Both the position numbers and the translations under genes were made by a program. 64,000 bases of DNA from Lateolabrax maculatus (lineage: Eukaryota > Chordata > Actinopteri > Acropomatiformes > Lateolabracidae): NCBI GenBank assembly GCA_031216445.1, contig CM062213.1, positions 14,199,501-14,263,500 of the forward strand, in the 5' to 3' direction. The first letter of the stretch is position 1. Every line of letters begins with the position of its first letter. Under the pieces are notes generated by a model, which had not been told where the DNA came from, did no database searches, and was given only the letters and a program-made list of their open reading frames with translations. Positions 49,801 to 60,900 of this stretch are shown piece after piece.

Positions 49801-50439
49801 ATAATTAAAGTCTTAAGTATTATAACTTCACTGTATAATGACCTATGTTCGATCTTTGCAGCTAAACTCTAATCTATGTAGGCCCAGTCACAGCAGCTGA
49901 TGATGGGCATGGCTTAAAGTTTGACCATGATATGTGGTAAACCTCTGTGTGTAACAGCTGCAGCTGTCCTAGAATTTAATGATTCCTCACAGCAGAGCTT
50001 TCAGTTGTGCTTTTAACTTCTTTTAACCGGGGGGAGGAAGATTTGTATCAGAAGTTTGCTGTTTAAATAGGCTATTTATGCAAATTGCTGCTAGCTTTTT
50101 TCTCCATTGGCAGCCAGTGACCTGCACTGTTTCTGTAATCAAGGGCCCTCCACAGCTTAACAGAGAGGAGACTATTTATAAAACCTCAAACTGTCTGATG
50201 ATGACGAGAGTAAAGATGATGTGCTGACATGGATTCCCATCTTTACACGATTATGACTTTCATCCTTAAATGAATGTCACTGAAGAGGAGGAGGAGATTC
50301 CTTCTGAATCCTCTTTGTAGCCTGACGGAGGACAAGGTTAGGTTAGCTCTCTCTCTCTCTCTCACTCTCTGCCTGACTGAATCCCATGTAGGATATCCCC
50401 AGCAGTTCTCGTCTTTTAGCCTGTCTCCCTCTTCCGCAG
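46859..50439. other. intronic or intergenic stretch
   Basis: Homopolymer T runs occur near 48,050 and 48,160. The 126-codon frame at 48982-49362 lies in sequence with no exon borders that preserve it and no domain. Nothing else was recognised. Confidence 0.5.
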
Positions 50440-50542
50440 CCATCTGCTCGGGACCGTGTGTGTTTTCTGCAGCTGCCAACATACTACACAACACCGTGCT
50501 GTGCTTTCCAGGCCAGCACTGCTGCCTGCTTGCCTTGCTCAC
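50440..50542 (+). other. candidate non-coding (5' UTR) exon
   Basis: A strong pyrimidine tract and CCGCAG acceptor (50430-50439) and a CTCAC|GTAAGCC donor (50542/50543) bracket 103 GC-balanced bases. Frames on both strands are open. If it belongs to kcnab2 it would be an alternative leader exon. No supporting transcript can be seen. Confidence 0.3.
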
Positions 50543-50879
50543 GTAAGCCCTGTCTCAAGAGGGAATTCACTCAGGCTGGGTGTAGGTGGATTTATGGATG
50601 GAAAGCATGAAGAGCGGCCTTTTGTGACTCAGTTTTTCTTTTTGTTTGGAAGAGACTGAGGTGTTTGGGAAAAGCTTTACAGAGATAATGGAGATGCATG
50701 TTTTCATAACTTCAGCTTGTCTGGTACGACATGGCACCATCTCCTCGATTCCATCCAATCTTTCGTCTTTGTCCACCTGGTCTTTCCAGCTGTAATTCTT
50801 TACTTTATATTACAGCCCGACTAGATTTTAATCCGATACTGATATCAATATTTGACAGTTAAAAAATCCTTAAAATTAA

Positions 50880-50902
50880 TTTTAATTAATTAATTAATTT
50901 GA
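50880..50902. repeat. ATTA tandem repeat
   Basis: TTTTAATTAATTAATTAATTT: a short tetranucleotide tract near MITE-like sequence (CCCGACTAGATTTTAATCCGATACTG at about 50,817). Confidence 0.6.
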
Positions 50903-51893
50903 TAAAAGATCCCTTAAATTTAAGTTATTTTGACTAAGATCTGCACTGAGCGCAGTAGTGAGTTTAATAAAAACTGCAGTAAATTAACACATGGTGTCAA
51001 TTTATTGTCAATAATCTATATTTTCATAATATTTATTGGTAACCAATGAGTATGGAGGGTAATTCATACTGAAGTACTATATTGTTTCCATGAAAGAAAT
51101 GTATCATGCTTTTCTTTTTCATGTGATCAGAAAAGTTCAAAAGAATGGATAAATTAAACACAACCAGGAAGCTGTTTACATATGCTGTGAGTAATAAAGC
51201 ACTGGGTTATGATGTTGAATAAAAAAACCCTGATTAGAATTTCACCATTAACATTTAGCCTTAAAACTATAAGTTCTTGTAGTCATTTGAAATATGATTA
51301 TGTGCATCACCGATAGAAATGAGTTAACTGTGCAGATATTATGTTATTTTTATTTAGGCAAATAAAATAAATAGTGCTCAGTCCTGTGTGCTGTATTGCA
51401 GTACAACTATTTGAAATGACACATAAACATACATTTAAAAAACACATAACTCTTGGTGCTTCAGGCATGTTGAGATCAACAATAACACTGCATCAAAAAT
51501 GCAAAGGGCTGCGTAGGTGTGTGCGTGTTGCTGCTTGCTACAGGGTACCAGTGAGATGATAAAATACAAACCAGGAAGTCCATTTTGAAGGCTCATCAGA
51601 TGCCTGGACACTGATTGATTCCTTTGCACCTGACAAAGAGCGAATATAGGCTTGAGACATTTCTTAATGTAATAACACTGTTGAATTCCTTTTTTATTCA
51701 CTAATGTCTAGTTTAACACCAACATGAACTCCTTCATATCTCTACATTTTTCTTTGTGCTTCTGTCTCTCTCTCTCTTTCTCTGTCTGTCTGAAATTTTA
51801 ATCTGCAAAGTGCACCTTGGACCATTAGTGCATTAAATCTGAGCCCTCTAACTTGAGCCAGGATGAGTCTGTAGTGTACCGCATTGCTGCAGT

Positions 51894-51919
51894 CAGCAGC
51901 AGCAGCAGCAGCAGCAGCA
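51894..51919. repeat. (CAG)n trinucleotide repeat, about 8-9 units
   Basis: Nearly pure AGC/CAG units. On the minus strand this gives a poly-alanine run in a chance frame. No exon was recognised. Confidence 0.85.
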
Positions 51920-52398
51920 TCCTCCAACTGCACCTCACTACAGGCATCTCTGTGAGACTGGTGCATTGCTCTACAATGTGCTACTGTCAGTGATTAGGTA
52001 TAAACACAAAATGTCTAGTGCAGTATCTAACAGCTGATAACCTACTACATTAAACTGCAGAAATGGCAAAAATAGGCACTGGAGCCTAGAGGCCCCAGGT
52101 GGTACTTTTCATAATTAATGCAACCGTGCACTAATTGGACAAGTCAGGTTCCACTCCACTGTTCACTTCACTGTAGGATTATGGTTTTGTGATGTAATGG
52201 GGCTGGTAATTTCGAAATGTTAAAATCTGGGGTTTGGATCACTGTTGTTCACTGTTATTCACCTGATATAATGTAGTTTGCGTGATTATGTTTTTAATTT
52301 AACTGACTAAAACTACAGTACAAATGTACTCAAATGCAACTTAAACTGCAACACAGTTATATATGAGTGGTATGTTGTGTCGGTCAGTATCATGTCCC

Positions 52399-52620
52399 TA
52401 CCAGGCCTGGGTGCCGAACTTCGGTTCTTTTTTTTTTTTTTTTTGGGCACCAACCGAATTAATTCAAGACTACAGAGTATCAAAACAATTTTTTTTTTTT
52501 AATCTCAACGGCGTCAGTGAGCCAATAAGCATGCATCATGCTTACCTAGATCTAATATTGCTGCCCTTGATTGGCTGTCTAATGTTGCAGTGGTAGAGGC
52601 ATGCAGGAAAAACACAGGTG
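52399..52620. mobile_element. probable MITE beginning CCAGGCCTGGGTGCCGAA
   Basis: The CAGGCCTGGGT(G/A) start and the inverted pair TGCCGAACTTCGGTTC / GGGCACCAACCGAATT separated by a T-run match a widespread fish non-autonomous DNA transposon. The right end could not be fixed. Confidence 0.5.
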
Positions 52621-53157
52621 TGTTTGTTGTTTGTTGCTGAAGAGACCAAGTGTGTGCTTTCAAGTCCAACAGTACAGAGCCTGTTATTTTTATATTGTAA
52701 GTGGTGCTGCCAGCCGTGGTGATAAGGCAGTGGTTGTGCGTGATTTGCTGATGTTTGGGCCAAGCACCTGGCCTCACTTATCTGTAGTTGGACTGTCTTG
52801 ATGACAAATAGTTGAGGGCACTTGTGCTTACATGGAAATTCTGCTTAGTTATGAAACAGATGACTCTTGTTTATTCATTTTTTCTGCACAATTTGCTGAA
52901 AATTATTTTTTGGTTTAATGTTGGGTTTCATGTAAGATCAAAGCAACTTCCTAACAAATATGGTTGCTCTTATGAGATTTATTTATTTTTATCCTGAACA
53001 TGTGCTTGCTCACATAGGGTTGTACTGGAAATCAGCGCGCAGTTAATACTTGCAAGACCTTCATCAAAGGACAAAACAGATTTTCTTGGTATTTTACACA
53101 TGTCCTTGCTCATGTTTTATACATACTTGTTCATTAGTATCAAGTGCAATATTATAT

Positions 53158-53350
53158 TGGCTAGAGCTGGGCAACAAAAGCAAAATTATAGCGATAATGA
53201 CTAGATTAATGGTTTGGTCTATAAAATCTCAAAAAATAGTGTTAAATATCAATCGTGTTTCTTTAAGTCCTAGGTGAATTATATTGGTTGTTGTCAAACC
53301 AACATCCAAAACCAAAAGATATTTAGTTTATTACCACATGAATCTGTGAA
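53158..53350. mobile_element. second, truncated copy of the GATTAATC-type MITE
   Basis: AGAGCTGGGCAACAAAAGC, GGTTTGGTCTATAAAATCTC and CCAAAACCAAAAGATATTTA run in the same order as the copy at 33,592-33,890 and as the wider family. The right part is lost. Confidence 0.55.
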
Positions 53351-55555
53351 AAGCAGCAAATCCTCACAAAAGATGTAAGTATGCCTTTATAGCGCCCCCA
53401 CCCAACCCACCTTGTTCTCTGATCCACATCAATGACAGATAATCCAGGAGGGTTTTGCTGTGCTGTCTAGTAGATCTACTACCATGCCTTTCACCCATCA
53501 GGGTCATGGCATCATCATCACCCAATAACAGGTATGACCATTGTCCCATCTTGTCATGATTGAAATGACTGGGCAGGGAGCGTTAAACGAGTCCTTGGGA
53601 ACATGGGAGACGGTATTCGCTGCCTGGGAGATTGATGAGAGGAGAAAGTCACCTTCATGTTATCATTACGATGTCGGTTACGAGCCATGACTCACGTGAG
53701 TGCAGCCACTGGTGAAACAGGGTAGCATGGGCTGCTCAGCTCGCGGCTTTGTCAGGGTGACATAGATGCCACTCTCCTTTCGACTCTCCTCATTTGATTT
53801 TATCCTTTACTGTAAACTGGGCTAAAACATCAGCAGTGCCACTCCCCTTCCTCTCAAGCCATAGTGTTGACTTGGTGTTTCTGAGGTGTGTCAATGGCAT
53901 CGTGTATACCTAACCACCCATCCAACCCTAATTGATGCCCAGCTCTCTTGCTATAACATTCTCTTTAGCAGTGGCCTGCTTCTTGGGCAGACACGTTGAA
54001 TTATTCATAGAATCAAGTCGCTGTAAGCAGTGGATCGGCTACGGTTTGCTGTGGTGCACATACATCTCTACAGTACACAGCAGTCACAGGATGATGAAGT
54101 AGGATCAAGATCTTCATATGTGTTAACCTAGGCTGCATGTTGTCTCTGCCTGGCCTTTTACTGCATTTTCCTTTTGTTGTGATGAGATTATCCCTCTTTC
54201 TAAGTAGGTAATTATTCTTATTATTCCAGACCAGTATACAAAGCTTTTACTGTGAAGATGTTAAAATCTTTAACTCACAGCTGTGGGAAACAGAGGTTAC
54301 ATTGGTATGATGGTTTATTCATTCAGCTCATGTGCGCAGAGTGAGGACATGACTCCATCTAGTGGTGGAAGCATGTAGCAATCGTGATACAAATGTCAAA
54401 TAACCTAATTTACCCCTTTCTTCCTGACTTTACTTTTTAAGTTCATGTTTTACTAAATATAGTTTTATATTAAATTGCAGTTCTAATTACATGTAAACCA
54501 AGACCAAAACGAAACTTACATGCTCTCACTTTTTGATAAAATACCATTCTGCAACTTTTGAAATTTGAAGGGCAGTCAGGGAACAGTTAAAGCAAAAAGT
54601 CTAGTCCCTTGTGATGTTAGCTAATGGACTTTGCTGCAATTTACTACCCCTGCATCCTGCAGCACACTTGCACTACCCAGTGCTTAGAAGAGGCTTGAGA
54701 CCCACCGTGCTTTAGACCAAGAGGCCACTGGTCAACTGGATGCCGATTCATTCCAGGCAGGGTTATTTTGGAGCCCTGCCTGGATCCCCGTTGCTGTGGA
54801 CTCCCACAGCAACGGGGAGAGAAGGCTCTATAATTTGGCCATTTGGCACACCATTGTTTAATTACCCTCTCATGCTCCTGACCTTGTCTGGGATGTGTTG
54901 ATCATTAACAAATATGCTGGATATTTTCTTTTAGTGTGAGTGGTTGAACATGCCTTACTGGATACTGTAGCCAACAGTAAAATGGAAATTGTGTTCAGTT
55001 AATCTGAGAACTCTCCTGACAAAACATGTTCTGGTCTTACTTTTGGGTTTCTTCTCCAGTCCATACAATCCATCACTGATATCAATATAATCTCTTACTA
55101 AGGAGAATGAATGGGTGGAATTATAATATGTTTGACCATAGTTCTTGCTAGTGACAGATCCACTGTCTACCACTGAATATATGGTCTTCTGAATTTCTGC
55201 TTTAATGAAAATCACCACAAATACTTGATGATCCTTAACAATCACATGACCTTTAATAGAGGTGCAGTGTTACCCAAAGGTGTGACATAGGGCTGGACAG
55301 AGTGGGCTCTGGATATCTGAATAGTGTGGCCTATATTATATTTAGACTAGTTTGGTGTTTTTCTTTTATGATAGTTGATAAACAAATAAATAAGTAGTAA
55401 ATAAAGCATGAAAAATACAGTTTTTCGACAGGCCAATTATAATTGAGAGGGCTGCCTAACTAGCCTATAGCCTAAATGCAGGGAAACACTGAGGCTATGT
55501 TGTTGCAGAAACAAAAACCCCACCACTGACAGTTGTGCTTTTTTATCCTTTCCAG
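53351..55555. other. intronic stretch before the first kcnab2 coding exon
   Basis: It contains the GC-rich hairpin at 54785-54818. Nothing else was recognised. Confidence 0.5.
54785..54818. repeat. perfect GC-rich inverted repeat, 15-base arms, 4-base loop
   Basis: TCCCCGTTGCTGTGG (54785-54799) and its exact reverse complement (54804-54818) flank ACTC. Outside, GGAGCC on the left can pair with GGCTCT on the right across a short internal loop, so an RNA copy would fold into a longer hairpin on either strand. No known ncRNA family was recognised. Confidence 0.8.
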
Positions 55556-55723
55556 AGGCCCTGATTGGTGATAAACTGTACCCCGTGGTCCCGGTGAAAG
55601 AGCACCACCCCCGGCAGGCTGGCCACACCACCTCCCTCCTGCCTCCATGTATCCTGAATCTACCACAGACTCCCCTGCTCGCCTCTCCCTCCGACAGACT
55701 GGCTCCCCCGGCATGATCTACAG
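55556..55723 (+). CDS. kcnab2: kcnab2 first coding exon, classical N-terminus (start codon 55647)
   Basis: The acceptor is CCTTTCCAG. Ninety-one bases of 5' UTR contain in-frame TGA and TAA, so the ATG at 55647 is a firm start. It codes MYPESTTDSPARLSLRQTGS and then PGMIY, with two bases of the next codon before the AG|GTGAAT donor. This is the characteristic N-terminus of the voltage-gated potassium channel beta-2 subunit, differing from mammals at only one or two positions. Kv-beta-2 is a cytoplasmic aldo-keto-reductase-fold protein that binds the T1 domain of Kv1 channels, aids their surface and axonal delivery, and binds NADPH. Its catalytic core is encoded beyond the window. Unlike Kv-beta-1, this N-terminus has no inactivation ball. 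Confidence 0.93.
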
Positions 55724-57874
55724 GTGAATTGATGGACGTATACTGTATACACAGACACAACACATCAATTGACAGACTATTTGGATTCAATTTTTTATTC
55801 ACGGTATCACCAATAAACTATTTACAGGAGTTAATTTAATAATCACTATATAGTTCTACTGCAATTTGCCAGGCTGCTTGTTTGTTAAATGCAACCTGTA
55901 AACCTGTTTTGCTGTGTCTGGTATACAATACACAGTTTGGATAGAAAACTAAATCTGAGTTAACTTTTTCCATACAGTACTAAATTAAAACTTAGGTTTG
56001 TTCAGTGTGTTATAGTTACTCTAATTATCACCTAAAAGCTTCTAACAATCAAAATGCTTTTTTCAATTACATTACATTGAAATGCCCATATGAAATATGA
56101 AGTATAAAGTGTGTTGATATCTCAACAAAACAAGCCAAACACAGACCATAAACGAATTATTGAAGTGCAACCAAACTGTATCTCTGTCACACATACACAT
56201 GCATACTTGCAATTGTTTATATCTCTATCGAGGAAATCGTGATTCATGTTTAATCGCTGGAAGTTAAACCATTACTTGCTTAACCCTAACCTGTATCTAA
56301 CATAACTAATGAAGACTGTCTTATTTTACACTGTAAATTCATTAAGGATAACAAATGTACTGTAAACTGGTTCCCTAAATTCTAGGGCAGTCACACACTC
56401 ACATGCAGGCTTATCACAGCATTTTTCATTTTCACTTGTTTCATCGTGTGTTATGCATACTTAGTGGCAACAGCAATATGGACACCCGTGATTAATTTGA
56501 ACAGATTATCCTGCACTGTAATGTTTCACCAGCATGTGGTGCCAGAGACTCATCATCCTAAAGAGCATCTGTTCCACTATTTTCTCAAGCAGCTTTATGG
56601 CTGTGTTTCACATTGCCTTCATTAAGGCCAGATGGGGTGCAGTGGCTGCCAGTTAAAGTTTGTGATACTTTACTAAAGCTATTAGACCCGTGTCTTTTAT
56701 AGACTAGAGTAACATAACAATAAAAGTGGATGAGATGTTGATATGATATTTTGATTTGCCTTCAGTGGGAAGATGTGGGACCATTGACCAATACCATTAA
56801 TAATTTTCACTATACTAGTATACATCCACTACTTTTCCACACATGCAAGCCATTGTGTAACTTTTCTAAAAGTTTCACTACCATATTCAAAGGTAACATC
56901 ATCACACAACAAATGGTGTGGAGTGTGATGGTAGACCTATAACACCCCTGAGCAACCCCATAATGCCTGGGTTACAGTAAGGTCATGGAGGTTGGGAAAG
57001 TTATGAAATATAATATTATACTGTTAACTATTCTGTTTAATAGTTGGTATTCTTTTTCAGTTTTTACTCCGTTTTTTTAACTTTTGTTATTTTGCATTGG
57101 CTTATGTTTAATTAATTAAAACTTCAATCATATAATGCACATCTTTCTACACTACTACACTAGTTATTTGTGGTAAGCACATACGGTATGAAACTAAACC
57201 TAATTTACCTAATTTCCCTTCGGGGATGAATAAAGTAAATTGTAACAATATCTTAAAAAATTTAGAAATAGTTTTTTATCCATACTACCACCTCAAAGTT
57301 TGATCTGAACATCTTGTTATGAGTATGAAACGTGTATCCAGAGTGGCCAGTGTGACATCAGATAGCTGGATGTAATTAAGATGCAGGTTTGTACGTTTGT
57401 TTGGTAAGTCAGGACATTTAGTGCCAAGAGATTTTTTGTTATTTTAGATCTTGAAGAGTTTAGAATCTGTTCAAACACCTGGAAGATTTTTGTTTTGTCT
57501 TCAAACATGCACAAATAACTGCATTTTTCATGTAGTATGATGGCTATTTTTGGGATGACTATACACGTACTATACTGTACATGTCATATTGCTGAGATAT
57601 TTCCAGCGCACATAACCCAGTGAACCTTTTAAATAAACAAGGCTTTGTGAATACAATATTTCATACACTTTATCTGTGTATGTCATTTGTATTGCAGTAT
57701 TTTTTTATTTCCTCCTTCTTTACTCTTCCTCATTTTGTACTGTCTTTGGTTAACAGTCAACATCCTTTGTCACCTTAGTTTCTGTATTACATTTTCCCCA
57801 CTACTAACAACTTCTCTTTCCTTCTTTTATTAACCAAAGATTTCCTTTTTCCTCCTTTCCTCTGATGTCTTCAG
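55724..57874 (+). other. kcnab2 intron between first coding and cassette exons
   Basis: A 2.15 kb AT-rich intron. Only a retroposon tail near 57,206 was recognised. Confidence 0.75.
57206..57240 (+). mobile_element. LINE/SINE 3' tail remnant
   Basis: AATTTCCCTTCGGGGATGAATAAAGT is the usual 3' end of fish non-LTR elements. Only the tail is seen. Confidence 0.5.
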
Positions 57875-57916
57875 CGCTCGTTATGGGAGCCCCAAACGAC
57901 AGCTGCAGTTCTACAG
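57875..57916 (+). CDS. kcnab2: kcnab2 42-base cassette exon
   Basis: The acceptor is GATGTCTTCAG and the donor CTACAG|GTACCT. The exon completes S26 and codes ARYGSPKRQLQFY, then AG of an arginine codon. In mammals the equivalent 14 residues are present in the 367-residue Kv-beta-2 form and absent from the 353-residue form. Its length is a multiple of three and both borders are in the same phase, so skipping keeps frame. The next expected motif, NLGKSGLRVSCLG, is not in the window. Confidence 0.92.
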
Positions 57917-60900
57917 GTACCTGTCTGTCTCTGTATCCGCCAATCACTGTTTGTTGTCGCAAAGCAGTGTTTTTAAGTATTTTCCTTTTATGTATGTATT
58001 TTTGTATGTACACGCACAACATGTATTAATAACTATTTGAATTTTGTTTTTGTTTTATTTCACTATAATAACCTTGCTGTAGAGACTTGCTGTTCTGTCA
58101 TTTAAAACCATACATCCATTAGTAAACCTCTGCAGCATAGATAACACTTATCATCTACTATTTAGCTGGCAATGCACTATCCAGCTAAACCTGATAGGGG
58201 TGATGATGGATTTTGTTGCAAGGTTGCTCACAAAAGCTTTGAATCAACAATAACTGTCTAAGTAAGAAATGTTTATTTTATTTTTTTATTCCTCCCCTTT
58301 TCTCAGCAGTGACACTTGAGACACCCGCTGTTGTTGACAAACTTGAACATGAGACTAAGAAGCTTTGTAGTGAACCGATTTCTGGACACTTTTCGTATAG
58401 TTTTTTTACTTCAGCATGATTTAGCAGATAGTCATTTCCTTTATTCATCATTTCTATATAAAACCGTAAACCTTTTTGACCTCATGGGAGTTCAACCTGA
58501 TCTGTCTTGTTGTGAGACGATGTTCTCATAGAGTAGGGTTGCTGGTACTGACTCTTCCAGTAGTGTGCCTTTTGATGGTCAGTCCTTCTGCTACTTTAGA
58601 GTAGGATCATGTTTTATGGTCTTAATATCAGGCCTTATTCTGCTGATCCAGTTATAAAAACCCCTGACTATGTGGATGTGCTTGTAATGAGCTCACTATC
58701 GGATTTTTATCGTGGCGCCTTGCACATTTCTGTCCTTTTTAAAGTGCAAACTGTCCCACTAGCTGCTCCTCTGGCCTACGTTAGGGGGATCGATTAAGCC
58801 CCCTATCTCTCTCTGTCTGTCTATCACTCTCATTGCGACTGATTGATGCTGGGAAGGCAAGTTTTATTCTTTTCAGTCACACACAAGCTGTAATACTGGA
58901 ACCATGATGACTAACACACTTTCTACTACTTACTAGGATGTAAATTAACTCAAATGAAGTATGATGGAATTCAAGTCTACAATCGTGTTGACAGTATTTA
59001 GTTTTGGTACAGCTTTGTCTCAACCCCATCTTGTCTTTATGGTAATCATTATCTGTACATTTTGTTTGGAGTCTTTTATTTTAATTTGTTCTGTATTGCA
59101 GTGATTTGTAGATCCATACTATTTTATGGTCTATTTAGAGCCATTTCATGTTAGCCTTTATTATTCTGTTCTAAGGATGCATTTAAGAAAGTATTTCCGG
59201 CTCTGGCTATCGTTAAACCATTTTACAATTTTCAAGCAACTGAGTGCTTCCCAATGACAAAGGTTGTTGACCTTTAACCATGGTATGTCTCATGTGTATG
59301 GAACATATATAATGTAAAACAAAGCAAGTGCTTAATTTAATGCATTACATGGTATATGTAAAGTTTAGCATTCATATGGCTCATATTTCAACCTCATGAG
59401 CTCATTGATTTTTGTTGAAAAAAATATCTGTGAAATAGCAGGCATGCACTTGAGTTTTCTTTGCATTGCATCCACAATGACACGTTAAAGTTGACAAGTT
59501 AAATGTCTATTTTTCAAGCCACAACCTGACATAGAAAAATTGAACTTGGTCGTAAAATCTTGGTAAATTACTAAGCTTATGTGTGAAGTACTTTTTCAGT
59601 ACTGAGAATCAAATGATTTCAAGAAAACACATGAATGGAACTGAACCACTCACATTTAAGTTATAAACTCGATGTTAAGGTGAATTCTGTTACTCGGAAA
59701 CATCTGTAGTGTCCAGGTGGGTTGGACCTGGTAAGATCCCTCTCAATGATGAAATCTTAATGACCAACTCAAAGCGGTAGATCATGTGCACTTGGGCAAC
59801 AGCATATCTACAGACCAGCTGTTTTTATTTCTATACATGAACCGTGCTGTGTGCAAGAGGATTTGGTAGACTGAAATATATACAGGAGGGTGTCGTGCTT
59901 AATCATTGTCTTCTCAGTGGCATCCCCAGTCTCATATCTTATAGCTATAGCTATCTATATAGCTCACCAGATAGAGAAGAGGGTACAGACTGACTTCTCC
60001 AAGAAGGCACATTTTCATGTTGTCAGGCTTGTACAGAGAGGAGGAATGTATCTGCAGGTCGAAGGTATTAAAAAGTCTTCAATATAATTTTCAATATAGT
60101 ATTTTCTCTCTACTGCCATATGCAGTCATGTTTTTGTATCCAATTGAGGAGTGTCACAAGATGCTATACACCAAAAGGATTGTTTTGACAGTGTATCGTT
60201 CACAACGGAGGCCCTTCTGTCCTTTTTGTGGTGTTTCAGTCAGCACCATCAGACATGTAACAAGCTTTGTCACTACTGCTAGCTACATTAACTTGGAAGG
60301 TCATTGTTTTATAATGGGTAAGTGTCAATGTTAGCAGACACTTCAATTAATTACTCATTTATAACTCGTTAATCCAGCCATTTAATGCCACTTAACTGGG
60401 TCCAGGTCGTGATAGTTTAAGCAGTTACATCATTAGGAATTATTGTTGTATACTGCTGGGAAGTACTGATATAATAATAAATAATTCAAGGCCATGTTGT
60501 CCATACATACTTTGGTCACTAAGATCATAAAGCAGGTATTAAATTGCATTCTATGTAGTATTAAAAAGGTCTTTAAGCCTTTTTTTAGGGTTTTAAGTTT
60601 TTACTTTACTGAACCCTGCAGGAAATTATGCAGCCAAAGGCACATGATGTGGTTTTGTGATTTTAGTGAACACTTGTTGAGATAATGATATTACTTAATA
60701 CTGCCAAATGTGTCTGAATCCTCTGACTGTTATTGTACAGTAATTGTCTATACTTATATAAATTATATCTATGTACAGAAGTGTCCATTAGGGTAATAAT
60801 GGACAATGTCAGATGACGATGAAATGAATTTGAACTTTCGTTTAAGTAGATGGGATGCTTTCCTCTGTGTAACTAATAAAGCCAATACAGAGCAACTGCG

